Shown here piece after piece: positions 17,547 to 27,294 of a DNA stretch of 64,000 nt. This DNA is from Pseudomonas lactis. Its GTDB lineage: Bacteria > Pseudomonadota > Gammaproteobacteria > Pseudomonadales > Pseudomonadaceae. The stretch is from the NCBI RefSeq assembly GCF_001439845.1, contig NZ_JYLO01000007.1, forward strand, positions 310,001 to 374,000, given 5' to 3'. Below the pieces are notes generated by a model. That model saw nothing but the letters and a program-made list of their open reading frames with translations. It was not told the origin of the DNA and did not search any database. A program made the position numbers and the translations under genes. Numbering within the stretch: position 1 is the stretch's first letter; every line of letters begins with the position of its first letter.

Positions 17547-17691
17547 GGCAATGACCTCCTTGGCGCACTTCTTATGGTGTCTAAAGTGAGAGCCAGTCTA
17601 GTCAGACGCCGAGGCGTAAGGAGTTTCCTTAGCAGCCAGCTTGATGACTGAGCGAGTCAGTCAAGAGAATAGTACAAATACGTGTCAGACA

Positions 17692-17712
17692 AGCGCCGTC
17701 AACAACGGCGCT
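17692..17712 (-). terminator. Hairpin after flavodoxin gene
   Basis: Perfect eight-base stem AGCGCCGT/ACGGCGCT with loop CAACA, starting ten bases after the flavodoxin stop. The following T tract is weak, so termination may be partial. Confidence 0.55.
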
Positions 17713-17721
17713 CCTTGGGAT

Positions 17722-18177
17722 TCAACCGCGCAACGCGGTGATCAAATCGGCCAGCCAAGGCTCGGCGTCGGCTTCCGGGGTAACGCTCTCGCTGGCATCC
17801 AGGCGCAGCATCGGCTGCACTTCGCGGATGCCCATTTCGGCGAACAATTCGCGCATTTGTTCACCGCCGCCACAGAAGGTATCGCCATAGCTGGCGTCGC
17901 CCAGGCCGATGACCGCTCCCGGCAGGCCGCGCCAGGCGGCGGGCAGTTGGTCGCGGAGGGTTGAGTACAGAGGCTGCAGATTGTCGGGCAGCTCGCCCAT
18001 GCCGGTGGTCGAGGTCACTGCCAGGAATGCATCGGGAGCAAAGGCCTGCACGTCTGCCAGCGTGGCACGAGGGTTGTGCCAGGCATCAAAACCTGCGTCC
18101 TTGAGGATTTTTTCCGCGTGGCGAGCGACTTCTTCAGCCGTACCGTAGACCGAGCCGGAGAGGATGGCGACTTTCAT
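17722..18177 (-). CDS. MioC-type flavodoxin
   Basis: A 151-residue flavodoxin with the FMN phosphate-binding loop SGSVYGTAEE (about 8-17), then TSTTGMGELPDN and GLGDASYGDTFCGG, both flavin-contact loops. It resembles the MioC/short-chain flavodoxin group and would shuttle low-potential electrons in the cytoplasm. Start is the ATG at 18177; the codon before it is TTG. Divergent from the LOV gene with about 130 bases between them, so a shared control region is possible. Confidence 0.88.
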   Translation of the reverse strand: MKVAILSGSVYGTAEEVARHAEKILKDAGFDAWHNPRATLADVQAFAPDAFLAVTSTTGMGELPDNLQPLYSTLRDQLPAAWRGLPGAVIGLGDASYGDTFCGGGEQMRELFAEMGIREVQPMLRLDASESVTPEADAEPWLADLITALRG

Positions 18178-18306
18178 CAATCTGATCCTGTAGTTGAGTG
18201 AAAGCGTGGGATATTAGCAGCCTGTGCCAATATTTCAGTGCGCACCGTGCAACATTCAAGACTTGCCATAAACTGGCAGGGTCAAAACCAGGCCAGGGAC
18301 CGCTCT

Positions 18307-18774
18307 ATGATTAACGCCAAACTGCTGCAAATGGTCGTCAATGCGTCCAACGACGGAATCGTTGTTGCCGAGCGCGAAGGCCGGGAAAAACCGCTGATCT
18401 ACGTCAACCCTGCCTTCGAACGGCTGACCGGCTACACGCTGGACGAGATCCTCTATCAGGACTGCCGCTTCCTGCAGGCGGGGGACCGCGACCAACCGGC
18501 CTTGATCGCCATTCGTGATGCGCTCGACAGCGGCGGCGCCTGCCGAGAGATACTGCGTAACTACCGTAAGGACGGCACGCCTTTCTGGAACGAGCTATCG
18601 CTTTCAACCGTGTACAACGAGGTCGACAAGCAAACCTATTTCGTTGGTGTGCAAAAAGACGTCACCACCCAAGTCAAGGCACAGCAGCGCGTCGCCCAAC
18701 TGGAAGCCCAGTTAGCCGAGCTCAAAAGTGAGATCGCCACACTCAAGGCGACGAGTGGATTTAACAAACTGTAA
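18307..18774 (+). CDS. Short LOV blue-light receptor protein
   Basis: A 155-residue single-domain LOV protein. It begins MINAKLLQMVVNASNDGIVVAE and is strikingly like the short LOV proteins of P. putida (PpSB1/PpSB2). The photoactive motif is DCRFLQ with Cys53, the residue that forms the flavin adduct; NYRKDG, FWNEL and FVGVQKDV complete the FMN pocket. A C-terminal helix (about 122-147) looks like a coiled coil for dimerisation. There is no effector domain, so it must signal through a partner. The MerR/LitR-like regulator two genes away is the obvious candidate. Start ATG 18307 matches the family N-terminus. Confidence 0.93.
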   Translation: MINAKLLQMVVNASNDGIVVAEREGREKPLIYVNPAFERLTGYTLDEILYQDCRFLQAGDRDQPALIAIRDALDSGGACREILRNYRKDGTPFWNELSLSTVYNEVDKQTYFVGVQKDVTTQVKAQQRVAQLEAQLAELKSEIATLKATSGFNKL

Positions 18775-18832
18775 AAAACGCGGTCTTTAGAGCGATAATG
18801 GCTTTTTAATGCCTCAGCCTTGAGCTAGATCA

Positions 18833-19438
18833 ATGCAACGCGACACGCTATTGACGCAGGACGAGCTGGATTTTATCCAGGACATGACACACAACCCGCA
18901 GCTCAACCTGCGGGATGCATGGTCGAGCCTGACGGTTAATGGCGGCGCACAGATTCGCGATTTGCTCACGCGGCTGGCCGCCCACGACCAGGTCACCATC
19001 CAGGCGCAGTTCGACAACCAGCAACTCACCTTCCCGTTGCACCTGGTGGAAGATGAGTTTCATGCTGTGCATTTGCGCCTGGGCGTACCGAGTATTTTTG
19101 AAGATGGGCCGATGATCCGCCCATGGCGCCTGGCGCTTGAAACGCCGGTGGCGCTGGAAAACATCAAGGGCTACCCCAGCGCGCTGTGGGTGCACGAAGT
19201 GTCATTCAAAGGGGTGCTGGTAGAAGTGCGTGGCCGGGTCAAACCGCCAAAGACCTTTTCTTTGTGGTTCAGCCCTTCCGGCTACGAACGCATCGCCCTG
19301 CGCGGTACGCTGGAGCGGGTAACCGCCCGCGGCCTGTTCGCCTATCGCCTGAGCCAAAGCGATGCCGATGAGATCGAACGGCTACGCCAGTTCATCCTGC
19401 ACCAACACCGCCTGGTGCATCCGCACGTTCACGCCTGA
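18833..19438 (+). CDS. Uncharacterised protein, possibly degenerate PilZ-like
   Basis: A 201-residue soluble protein of no firmly recognised family. The second half has the look of a PilZ domain: RPWR at about 95-98, then after some 25 residues a E-x-S-x-x-G stretch (HEVSFKGVLVEV), beta-rich FSLWFSP, and a closing helix ERLRQFI. The PilZ c-di-GMP motif RxxxR is not intact, so nucleotide binding is doubtful. The N-terminal half could be a YcgR-N-like beta domain. It lies 58 bases after the LOV gene in the same direction and overlaps the convergent MerR gene by ten bases, so co-expression with LOV is likely. Confidence 0.6.
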   Translation: MQRDTLLTQDELDFIQDMTHNPQLNLRDAWSSLTVNGGAQIRDLLTRLAAHDQVTIQAQFDNQQLTFPLHLVEDEFHAVHLRLGVPSIFEDGPMIRPWRLALETPVALENIKGYPSALWVHEVSFKGVLVEVRGRVKPPKTFSLWFSPSGYERIALRGTLERVTARGLFAYRLSQSDADEIERLRQFILHQHRLVHPHVHA

Positions 19439-20397
19439 GACTCGGGCTCCAGATGGCCGCTGAGCAGTTGCTGCAAGCGGCGCGGCATCAAGCGTCCGTC
19501 ATTGCCCAGGCAACCAATCGACGAATCCGCCAGGCTGTGCTCTGCCAGGTCCGACGCCTCTCCAGCCAGCAACAACGGGCAATCGAGGGTGAAGGCCAGA
19601 CGATTGAGCCGTGACGCCAACTCTGCGCCAGGGGCATGGTTGGAAAACAGCACCAGGGCTTGCGGTCGAGTGCGCTCGCAGATCAGCGTCAACTCATCCA
19701 GTGGCTGACCAACGCCCAAGACCTTGACCGCCAGTTTATCGCTCGACATCAACAAGCCCGCCACCAGCAACTCCAGCTCACGGCACTCTCCGCCAATGGC
19801 TGATAGCAATACCCGGGGCGCTGGCGAGGCACAGGCCATTTGCAGGCACCGTGCGACGCGCGAGCGCAGGAAATTGTCGAAGAACAGCCACTCGCTGGCT
19901 TGGCCAAAGCGGCCTTGGTGACGTAACAACTGCTTCCACAGCGGGACCAAAATGTCTTGGAACACCACGGTCGTCGAATAGACGCTGAAGATCTGGCCGT
20001 ACAACCGGTCGAGCTCACGATCATCAAAAGCACTGATGGCCTGCCGCAGTTGCGCCTGCCATTGGCGCCACTCCAGTTCGGTATCGCTGCGTGACGCGGT
20101 AGCCGGCTCGTTGGGCTGTGGGTCGCGTGCCAAAAGCTTGCCGACTTTGCTCACCGCCACGCCCCGCTCGATCCAGTCGAGGATGCGGTGCACGGTTTCA
20201 ATATCGGTGCTTGAGTAAAGTCTGTGCCCACTTTCGGTGCGTAAAGGCTGGATCAAACCGTAGCGACGCTCCCACGCACGCAACGTCACCGGGTTCACAC
20301 CTGTGAGTCTTGCCACTTCACGAATCGGAAACAGCCCCTCGCAGTCAGTGTGGCTGTCGGGTGTCGTTTCGCGAAGAGGCGCAGTGATTTCGGGCAT
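19429..20397 (-). CDS. MerR-family regulator, class II LitR-like
   Basis: A 322-residue regulator with an N-terminal MerR helix-turn-helix (residues 22-90: FPIREVARLTGVNPVTLRAW). The C-terminal region has the size and pattern of the B12-binding light-sensor domain of LitR/CarH, but the cobalamin motif is lost. The E-x-H-x-x-G position reads ECRELE (204-209), and the segment following Trp170 lacks the Glu-His pair. This fits class II LitR proteins, which do not bind B12 and have been linked to short LOV proteins in P. putida. It sits beside a LOV gene and divergent from the monooxygenase/pterin genes. Start 20397 has no clear Shine-Dalgarno; 20433 is an alternative. Confidence 0.85.
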   Translation of the reverse strand: MPEITAPLRETTPDSHTDCEGLFPIREVARLTGVNPVTLRAWERRYGLIQPLRTESGHRLYSSTDIETVHRILDWIERGVAVSKVGKLLARDPQPNEPATASRSDTELEWRQWQAQLRQAISAFDDRELDRLYGQIFSVYSTTVVFQDILVPLWKQLLRHQGRFGQASEWLFFDNFLRSRVARCLQMACASPAPRVLLSAIGGECRELELLVAGLLMSSDKLAVKVLGVGQPLDELTLICERTRPQALVLFSNHAPGAELASRLNRLAFTLDCPLLLAGEASDLAEHSLADSSIGCLGNDGRLMPRRLQQLLSGHLEPESQA

Positions 20398-20414
20398 CAG
20401 CGGTCTAAAAACTT

Positions 20415-20430
20415 GTATGAATTTGAATAC
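20415..20430. promoter_or_regulatory. Weak inverted repeat in LitR-like/monooxygenase divergent region
   Basis: GTAT (20415-20418) and ATAC (20427-20430) form a short dyad of MerR-operator size in an AT-rich stretch just upstream of the regulator start. The arms are only four bases, so this is a tentative operator. Confidence 0.25.
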
Positions 20431-20610
20431 CATTTAACGCCGATTGAACTGCATGATTCAAGATCTACGGCGATCCATCCGAAGTTTCTGGCGTATTTGG
20501 GCAAATCCGGAATAATCCTTGCCTGTTCTTTTGCGTCGCTGCACCACCCCGCAGCTTCGTCCGTGCACAGCCTACCCGGCTCGGCGCACTTGCTGATTTG
20601 GAGATATACG

Positions 20611-21168
20611 ATGTCTACCTCACCCGTCACCTTGATGGTTGCGCGCCGCGTGGCCAAGGGTCGCTACGAAGAGTTGATGGCCTGGCTGCGCGAAGGCGAG
20701 CAATTGGCGACTGACTTCCCCGGTTACCTGGGTTCCGGCGTGCTGGCCCCGCCGCCTCATGATGATGAGTTCCAGATCATCTTCCGCTTTGCCGATGAAA
20801 AAACCCTGCATGCGTGGGAATTCTCAGCCTCGCGCGGCGCGTGGCTAAGCCGTGGCAGCGAGCTGTTTGCCGACCCGTCGGAGCACCGTGTCAGCGGTAT
20901 CGATGGCTGGTTTGGCGCAGTAGGTGCCCGCCCGCCACGCTGGAAACAGGCCGTGGCCATCTGGCTGGCATTTTTCCCGGTATCGCTGCTGTTCAACTTC
21001 GGCCTGGGCTCGCTGCTCAATGAGCTGGACCTGTTCAGCCGTGTACTGGTGAGCACCGCTGCCCTGACCCCGCTGATGGTTTACCTTTTTATACCGCTGT
21101 CGACCCACCTGCTGGCGAACTGGCTGCACCCCTCGCCCCCTCGCAAGGTCACCGAAGCCGCCGCTTGA
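20611..21168 (+). CDS. Antibiotic-biosynthesis-monooxygenase-like membrane protein
   Basis: A 185-residue protein. The N-terminal 95 residues match the ABM ferredoxin-like domain (VTLMVARRVAKGRYEELMAW, FPGYLGSGVL, FQIIFRFADEKTLHAWEFS), followed by two to three transmembrane helices. ABM domains are small heme- or cofactor-free oxygenases; the membrane-tethered form is uncharacterised. Start 20611 has GGAG close upstream. It is divergent from the LitR-like gene with 213 bases between and 57 bases ahead of folM, so it could be the first gene of a light-regulated pterin operon. Confidence 0.8.
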   Translation: MSTSPVTLMVARRVAKGRYEELMAWLREGEQLATDFPGYLGSGVLAPPPHDDEFQIIFRFADEKTLHAWEFSASRGAWLSRGSELFADPSEHRVSGIDGWFGAVGARPPRWKQAVAIWLAFFPVSLLFNFGLGSLLNELDLFSRVLVSTAALTPLMVYLFIPLSTHLLANWLHPSPPRKVTEAAA

Positions 21169-21225
21169 GTACAGGGAGGCCGGGGCGCTGGTATAGTTTG
21201 AGCCTGCCAGCGACTTGAGCCTCCC

Positions 21226-21936
21226 ATGAATGCAACCAACGCTCCGATCCTGATCACCGGTGCCGGCCAGCGTGTCGGCCTGCATTGCGCCCAGCGCCTG
21301 CTGGATGAGGGCCAATCGGTGATGTTCAGCTACCGCAGCGAACGCCCCGGCGTGCAGGCGCTGCGTGAGCGAGGCGCCATCGGCGTGTTTGCCGACTTCT
21401 CCAGCGAAGCCGGAGTGCTGGCTTTCATTGGCGCCGTCAAAACCCATACCCAAAACTTGCGGGCGATCATCCACAACGCTTCCGCCTGGGTCGCCGAAAC
21501 CCCGGGCGACGAAAGCCGTGCCTTTATCGACATGTTCAGCGTGCACATGCTTGCGCCGTACCTGATCAACCTGCATTGTTCACCTTTGCTGCAACGCTCG
21601 ACACCCGCCGATATCGTGCATATCAGCGATGACGTGGTGCGCAAGGGCAGCCGGCAGCACATCGCCTATTGCGCCACCAAGGCCGGGCTCGACAGCCTCA
21701 CGTTATCGTTTGCCGCGCAGTTTGCGCCGCTGATCAAGGTCAACGGCATTGCCCCGGCGATGGTGATGTTCAACGAAGGCGATGACGCAACCTATCGCGC
21801 CAAGGTCCTGGCCAAGTCGGCCCTGGGCATCGAGCCCGGGCCCGAGGTGATCTACCAGAGCGTGCGTTACCTGCTGGACAACCCCTATGTCACCGGTACC
21901 ACCCTGACCGTCAACGGTGGGCGGCATATCAAGTAA
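21226..21936 (+). CDS. folM: Dihydromonapterin reductase
   Basis: A 236-residue SDR that reduces dihydromonapterin to tetrahydromonapterin, the pterin cofactor used by phenylalanine hydroxylase in pseudomonads. It has the FolM-type cofactor loop TGAGQRVGLH instead of TGxxxGxG, and Tyr-Lys in HIAYCATKAG. It ends GTTLTVNGGRHIK. folE follows after 20 bases and folX two bases after that, which strengthens the FolM assignment over a generic SDR. Confidence 0.92.
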   Translation: MNATNAPILITGAGQRVGLHCAQRLLDEGQSVMFSYRSERPGVQALRERGAIGVFADFSSEAGVLAFIGAVKTHTQNLRAIIHNASAWVAETPGDESRAFIDMFSVHMLAPYLINLHCSPLLQRSTPADIVHISDDVVRKGSRQHIAYCATKAGLDSLTLSFAAQFAPLIKVNGIAPAMVMFNEGDDATYRAKVLAKSALGIEPGPEVIYQSVRYLLDNPYVTGTTLTVNGGRHIK

Positions 21937-21956
21937 GCCGTTTTTGAGGATGTTGT

Positions 21957-22517
21957 ATGACCTTATCCCTGCCCCACCACTATCGCGAAATCCTCAAGGG
22001 CCTGGGCGAAGACCCGCAGCGCGAGGGCCTGCTCGATACGCCCAAGCGCGCGGCCAAGGCCATGCAGTACCTGTGTCATGGCTATGAGCAGAACCTGGAA
22101 GAAATCGTCAACGGCGCGCTGTTTGCGTCGGACAATGACGAGATGGTGATCCTCAAGGACATCGAGTTGTATTCGTTGTGCGAGCATCACCTGCTGCCCT
22201 TTATCGGCAAGGCCCATGTGGCCTATATTCCGACCGGCAAGGTGCTGGGCCTGTCAAAACTGGCGCGCATTGTCGACATGTTCGCCCGACGCCTGCAGAT
22301 CCAGGAAAACCTCACGCGGCAAATCGCCGACGCCATCCAGGACGTGACCCAGGCCGCCGGCGTGGCGGTGGTGATCGAAGCCAAGCACATGTGCATGATG
22401 ATGCGCGGCGTAGAGAAACAGAATTCAACCATGAACACCTCGGTGATGCTCGGCGCCTTTCGCGAGTCGAACACCACCCGCATGGAGTTCCTGCAACTGA
22501 TTGGACGGAGCAAGTAG
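21957..22517 (+). CDS. folE: GTP cyclohydrolase I
   Basis: Converts GTP to 7,8-dihydroneopterin triphosphate, the entry step of pterin synthesis. The 186-residue protein carries the zinc ligands Cys75 and His78 (LCEHHLLPF) and Cys146 (HMCMMMRG), and the full-length GTP-binding core ([24 protein letters not shown], read in two parts). It is the central gene of folM-folE-folX. Supply of a second, non-folate pterin (monapterin) is the expected role of this set; a housekeeping folE copy elsewhere in the genome would be consistent with that. Confidence 0.95.
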   Translation: MTLSLPHHYREILKGLGEDPQREGLLDTPKRAAKAMQYLCHGYEQNLEEIVNGALFASDNDEMVILKDIELYSLCEHHLLPFIGKAHVAYIPTGKVLGLSKLARIVDMFARRLQIQENLTRQIADAIQDVTQAAGVAVVIEAKHMCMMMRGVEKQNSTMNTSVMLGAFRESNTTRMEFLQLIGRSK

Positions 22518-22519
22518 CA

Positions 22520-22891
22520 ATGCCACAACTTCAACCAGGCATGGCGCGTATCCGGGTCAAGGACCTGTGCCTGCGCACCTTTATCGGCATCAACGAGGAC
22601 GAGATCCTCAACAAGCAGGATGTGCTGATCAACTTGACCATCCTGTATGCCGCCCAGGAAGCCGTACGTGACAACGACATCGACCACGCCCTGAACTACC
22701 GCACCATCACCAAGGCCATCATCGCTCACGTCGAAGGCAATCGCTTTGCCCTGCTGGAGCGCCTGACCCAGGAACTGCTGGACCTGGTGATGAGCAACGA
22801 ATCGGTGCTGTACGCCGAAGTCGAAGTAGACAAACCCCACGCGCTGCGTTTTGCCGAGTCGGTTTCGATCACTCTGGCCGCCAGCCGCTGA
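22520..22891 (+). CDS. folX: Dihydroneopterin triphosphate 2'-epimerase
   Basis: A 123-residue FolB/FolX-fold enzyme that epimerises dihydroneopterin triphosphate to the monapterin form. It has the conserved [20 protein letters not shown]-terminus and the family Lys-Pro ([15 protein letters not shown]). Start ATG 22520 lies two bases after the folE stop. Linkage to folM and folE favours FolX over FolB. Confidence 0.92.
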   Translation: MPQLQPGMARIRVKDLCLRTFIGINEDEILNKQDVLINLTILYAAQEAVRDNDIDHALNYRTITKAIIAHVEGNRFALLERLTQELLDLVMSNESVLYAEVEVDKPHALRFAESVSITLAASR

Positions 22892-22906
22892 TAGCAAGTG
22901 AGCCCT

Positions 22907-23203
22907 ATGAACGACCAACAACGCCTCGAACTCGAAGCCGCCGCCTTTCGCCGACTGGTAGCCCACCTGGACAGCCGCAAGGATGTGCAGAACATCGACC
23001 TGATGAACCTTGCCGGCTTCTGCCGCAACTGCCTGTCCAAGTGGTACAAGGCCGAAGCCGACGAACGCCAGATCGAGCTCAGCCTCGATGACGCCCGTGA
23101 AGTGGTGTACGGCATGCCGTACGCCGAGTGGAAAGCCCAATACCAGCAAGAAGCCAACGCCGACCAACAGGCCGCGTTTGCCAAAGGAAAGCCTCATGAC
23201 TGA
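22907..23203 (+). CDS. DUF1244 protein
   Basis: A 98-residue protein of the DUF1244 family, recognised by DLMNLAGFCRNCLSKWY and VYGMPYAEWKAQYQ. Function unknown; the paired cysteines (CRNC) could bind metal or be redox active. It lies 15 bases after folX and its end overlaps the next gene by eight bases, so it probably belongs to the same transcript. Start ATG 22907 is preferred to a GTG at 22898. Confidence 0.85.
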   Translation: MNDQQRLELEAAAFRRLVAHLDSRKDVQNIDLMNLAGFCRNCLSKWYKAEADERQIELSLDDAREVVYGMPYAEWKAQYQQEANADQQAAFAKGKPHD

Positions 23204-23534
23204 TTTGAACACCCTGCGCGCCAGCCTCAACAGTGGCGAACACGTTTTTGCCGACACGTTGGCATTTGTCGCTGCCGGTTATGACTACCAGCCGCAAGCT
23301 TTCACCAACGGCGGTGTGGAAAACGCTGCCGGGCAGAACGAAGGTTCGTGCAAGACCCTGGGTTTGGCGCTGCTGGAAGGGTTGAGTGATAAGGAAGCAC
23401 TGCTGGCGTTTGGTGAGCATTACCGGTCGGTGGTGGCGACGCCTGAGGGCAGTGACCATGGCAATATTCGAGCGTTGATTGCCCATGGGTTGGCCGCAGT
23501 GAAATTTGCTGAACAGCCTCTGACCCGCCGCTGA
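23196..23534 (+). CDS. HopJ-family protein
   Basis: A 112-residue protein of the HopJ (HopPmaJ) family, named for a proposed type III effector in plant-pathogenic pseudomonads (family cores FTNGGVENAAGQNEGSCKTL and HGNIRALIAHG). The family is widespread in bacteria without type III secretion, and this genome neighbourhood has no secretion genes, so an effector role is unlikely. The start codon overlaps the DUF1244 stop region by eight bases, indicating coupling. Confidence 0.85.
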   Translation: MTDLNTLRASLNSGEHVFADTLAFVAAGYDYQPQAFTNGGVENAAGQNEGSCKTLGLALLEGLSDKEALLAFGEHYRSVVATPEGSDHGNIRALIAHGLAAVKFAEQPLTRR

Positions 23535-23555
23535 TTTCATAACCAACCCCGCTCA

Positions 23556-23631
23556 ATGTGGGAGCCGGGCTTGCCCGCGATGGCGGTGGTGACTATCACA
23601 CCGCTATCGCAGGCAAGCCAGCTCCCACATT
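23556..23631. repeat. REP pair
   Basis: Inverted GTGGGAGCCGGGCTTGCCCG and its opposite-facing TATCGCAGGCAAGCCAGCTC partner in the space between two convergent genes (hopJ-like and trxB). Confidence 0.85.
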
Positions 23632-23661
23632 TGTTTAGCGGAGTAGGTTAGATCGCACCAT

Positions 23662-23690
23662 AAAAAAACCGGCTTTCGCCGGTTTTTTTT
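23662..23690. terminator. Bidirectional terminator
   Basis: AAAAAAACCGGC, loop TTTC, GCCGGTTTTTTT. A U tract is present on both strands, so it can serve both the pterin operon and the convergent trxB gene. Confidence 0.9.
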
Positions 23691-23701
23691 AGTCAGCGGG
23701 T

Positions 23702-24667
<966 letters not shown>

Positions 24668-24958
24668 TCACTCCTACCGACCGCCCAGACCACAGGGCGG
24701 CGGGAATAAAAAAGGACGGCGAAGCACTTGGGGAAGGCTTTGACTCGCCAGGTCCTGAAAAATAATGGGTGCAGCGTATCGAGGGGGGCAAGATTAAGGA
24801 AATACGCATTAACAATCCAGCTCATAGGTGTTCTCTATGCGCGCGATTGAGTTAATCGACCCCTTTGTAACCCTGGGTGTCGCCTACCTGCCGGAGCTTT
24901 CACATCAGGTGCAAAGCCGGTAAGGTCGGCGCGTTCGCCATTTTGCTCGGAGTATTCC

Positions 24959-25723
24959 ATGCCCGCCCCTGCCCTTTCTGGCCCGCAATACCTGCGTGAA
25001 GGCCTCAAACTGGTGTTGAGCCCTGGCCTGCGCCTGTTCGTGTTGCTACCGTTGGCGATCAACCTGGTGCTGTTCGTCGGGTTGATCTATTTTGCCGGCC
25101 ATCAGTTCAGCCTGTGGGTCGATAGCTTGATGCCGACGCTGCCCCACTGGCTAGGTTTTTTGAATTACCTGTTGTGGCCGCTGTTTGTGGTGCTGGTGGT
25201 GCTGATGGTGTTTTTCACCTTCACCATGCTCGCCAATATCATCGCCGCACCGTTCAACGGGTTTCTCGCCGAGAAGGTTGAGGTCGTGGTACGTGGCACC
25301 GATGACTTCCCGCCGTTCAGTTGGGCTGAACTGGCCGCTATGGTTCCGCGCACCCTGGCGCGGGAGATGCGCAAGCTGGGTTATTTCCTGCCACGTGCCA
25401 TCGGCCTGTTTATCCTGTCGTTCATCCCAGTGGTCAACCTGATCGCGGCGCCGTTGTGGCTGTTGTTTGGCGTGTGGATGATGGCGATCCAGTACATCGA
25501 CTACCCGGCCGACAACCACAAGCTGGGCTGGAACGAAATGCTCGCCTGGCTGCGCCAGAAGCGCTGGCAGAGCATGAGCTTTGGCGGCATTGTTTACCTG
25601 GTGCTGCTGGTGCCGGTGGTCAACCTGTTAATGATGCCAGCGGCGGTGGCCGGGGCGACGTTGTTCTGGGTGCGTGAGCAAGGCGCCGAAGCGATGGCGC
25701 AGCAAGCGGTGGTCAAGTCATAA
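24959..25723 (+). CDS. cysZ: Sulfate transporter CysZ
   Basis: A 254-residue inner-membrane protein of the CysZ/EI24 family that imports sulfate for cysteine synthesis. Four hydrophobic segments and the conserved stretches [17 protein letters not shown] and [13 protein letters not shown] are diagnostic. Divergent from trxB, which is the gene order of several pseudomonads. Start 24959 follows GGAG. Confidence 0.92.
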   Translation: MPAPALSGPQYLREGLKLVLSPGLRLFVLLPLAINLVLFVGLIYFAGHQFSLWVDSLMPTLPHWLGFLNYLLWPLFVVLVVLMVFFTFTMLANIIAAPFNGFLAEKVEVVVRGTDDFPPFSWAELAAMVPRTLAREMRKLGYFLPRAIGLFILSFIPVVNLIAAPLWLLFGVWMMAIQYIDYPADNHKLGWNEMLAWLRQKRWQSMSFGGIVYLVLLVPVVNLLMMPAAVAGATLFWVREQGAEAMAQQAVVKS

Positions 25724-25777
25724 ATCCATCATCGCACTGACACAATGGCGACATGGCCCACGCCGACACTGTGGGTC

Positions 25778-26956
25778 ATGACGACAGCCTCGCTTCACAT
25801 CACCCTCATTACCGAAACCTTCCCGCCGGAAATCAACGGGGTGGCCAATACCCTTGGCCGCCTGTGCGAGGGCTTGCGCTCACGCGGCCATCAGGTCGAG
25901 CTGGTACGCCCACGCCAGAGTGCCGACCAAACCCGCCCCAGCGACGATGAACTGCTGCTGTGCCGCGGCTGGCCACTGCCGGGCTACCCAGGGCTGCAAT
26001 GGGGCCAATCGTCAATGCGTAAGTTATTGCGACGCTGGACGCGCCAGCGCCCCGATGTGCTGTATATCGCCACGGAGGGGCCGCTGGGGCTCTCGGCGTT
26101 GCGCGCCGCACGGCGCTTGGGCATCAGCGTGGTCAGCGGCTTTCATACCAATTTCCAGCAGTATTCGAACCAGTATGGCTTGAGCCTGTTGAGCCGCGTG
26201 GTCACCCATTACCTGCGCTGGTTTCATAACCGCTCAAGCCTGACCCTGGTGCCAAGTGCCAGCCAGCGCCTGGAGTTGGAGCGCCGGCATTTTGAGCGCC
26301 TGGACCTGTTGTCCCGGGGGGTCGACAGCCAATTGTTCCACCCGGCCAAGCGCGATAACACACTACGTGAAAGCTGGGGGTTGAGCAGTAACCAGATCGC
26401 CGTACTGCATGTCGGGCGACTGGCCCAGGAAAAGAATCTGGGCTTGCTCAAACGCTGCTTCGACACCCTGCAGGACAGGTACCCGCTACGCCAGATGAAA
26501 CTGATCGTCGTCGGCGATGGCCCGCAGCGGGCCATGATGGAGAAGGACCTGCCCGAAGCGGTTTTCTGCGGTGCCTTGCGCGGTGAGGAACTGGCGCGGC
26601 ACTACGCATCCGGCGATATGTTCCTGTTCCCCAGCCTGACCGAAACCTTCGGCAACGTGGTATTGGAAGCCATGGCGTCGGGGCTTGGAGTAGTAGCTTA
26701 TGACCAGGCTGCCGCAAGCCAGCATCTACGCCACGGCTACAACGGCGTGCTGGCGATGCCAGGGGATGAGCGTGCGTTTTGCGAAGCCGCCAACTGGCTA
26801 CTAGAGGATGCAGAAGGTTTACGCCGTATGCGACTGAACGCCCGCCAGCATGCCAGCCGCCAGGGCTGGCCGGCGATTATCGAGCAATTCGAGCAGCAGT
26901 TACGCGGTGTGTGTGCGCAGCGTTATGCCCTCTCAGCGCAACCTTACGTGCCTTGA
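25778..26956 (+). CDS. GT4-type glycosyltransferase
   Basis: A 392-residue GT-B fold glycosyltransferase of family 4. It shows the N-terminal acceptor loop TETFPPEINGVANTLGRL, LHVGRLAQEKNLGLL and the donor-binding FPSLTETFGNVVLEAMASG with the EX7E glutamates. The pattern resembles alpha-mannosyltransferases of the MgtA/PimB type; the acceptor is probably a glycolipid but this cannot be told here. Start 25778 is favoured by alignment to the family N-terminus although the Shine-Dalgarno is weak; 25745 is also open. It follows cysZ by 54 bases. Confidence 0.85.
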   Translation: MTTASLHITLITETFPPEINGVANTLGRLCEGLRSRGHQVELVRPRQSADQTRPSDDELLLCRGWPLPGYPGLQWGQSSMRKLLRRWTRQRPDVLYIATEGPLGLSALRAARRLGISVVSGFHTNFQQYSNQYGLSLLSRVVTHYLRWFHNRSSLTLVPSASQRLELERRHFERLDLLSRGVDSQLFHPAKRDNTLRESWGLSSNQIAVLHVGRLAQEKNLGLLKRCFDTLQDRYPLRQMKLIVVGDGPQRAMMEKDLPEAVFCGALRGEELARHYASGDMFLFPSLTETFGNVVLEAMASGLGVVAYDQAAASQHLRHGYNGVLAMPGDERAFCEAANWLLEDAEGLRRMRLNARQHASRQGWPAIIEQFEQQLRGVCAQRYALSAQPYVP

Positions 26957-27103
26957 AGGCGTATTTCGCAACAGGCAGGGAAGCGCCTGGGGTACGCCCT
27001 TTAAGTTTTGCCTAATATTTAAAATAGGAACCAGCAGCCGTGCGGTGCCAATCAGAAGCACCTGCAATAGAGCAGGCCTTTCAACGAATAGAGAGACCGC
27101 GAA

Positions 27104-27283
27104 ATGGCAATTTATGGAATGGGTGTACGCAATGGCGTGAACATGCCAACGGCACAATGGACCCAACAGCAACAATGGCTGGATCAATCCCGCGCAGAGC
27201 CGTCAACTTACGGCCAGCCAGGGCATAAAGACGCACTCAAGACTGATCACAGCAAAGAGCTGAACAAGCGCCCAGAGTATTAA
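27104..27283 (+). CDS. Small hydrophilic ORF of unknown function
   Basis: A 59-residue frame, MAIYGMGVRNGVNMPTAQ... ending KELNKRPEY, rich in Gln, Lys and Asp with no membrane segment. It has AGAGAG upstream, and a perfect 15-bp hairpin begins 12 bases after its stop, consistent with a real short transcription unit. Codon use is less GC-rich at third positions than in neighbours, as is common for short accessory or stress proteins. I do not recognise the family. Confidence 0.5.
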   Translation: MAIYGMGVRNGVNMPTAQWTQQQQWLDQSRAEPSTYGQPGHKDALKTDHSKELNKRPEY

Positions 27284-27294
27284 TCACTGAGGCG

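Noticed and set aside
23196..23534. HopJ-like protein as evidence for type III secretion
   Set aside because: The family is widespread outside secretion loci and no secretion genes are nearby.
25753..25950. Alternative start frame ahead of the glycosyltransferase
   Set aside because: It is out of frame with the GT4 domain and shows no family.
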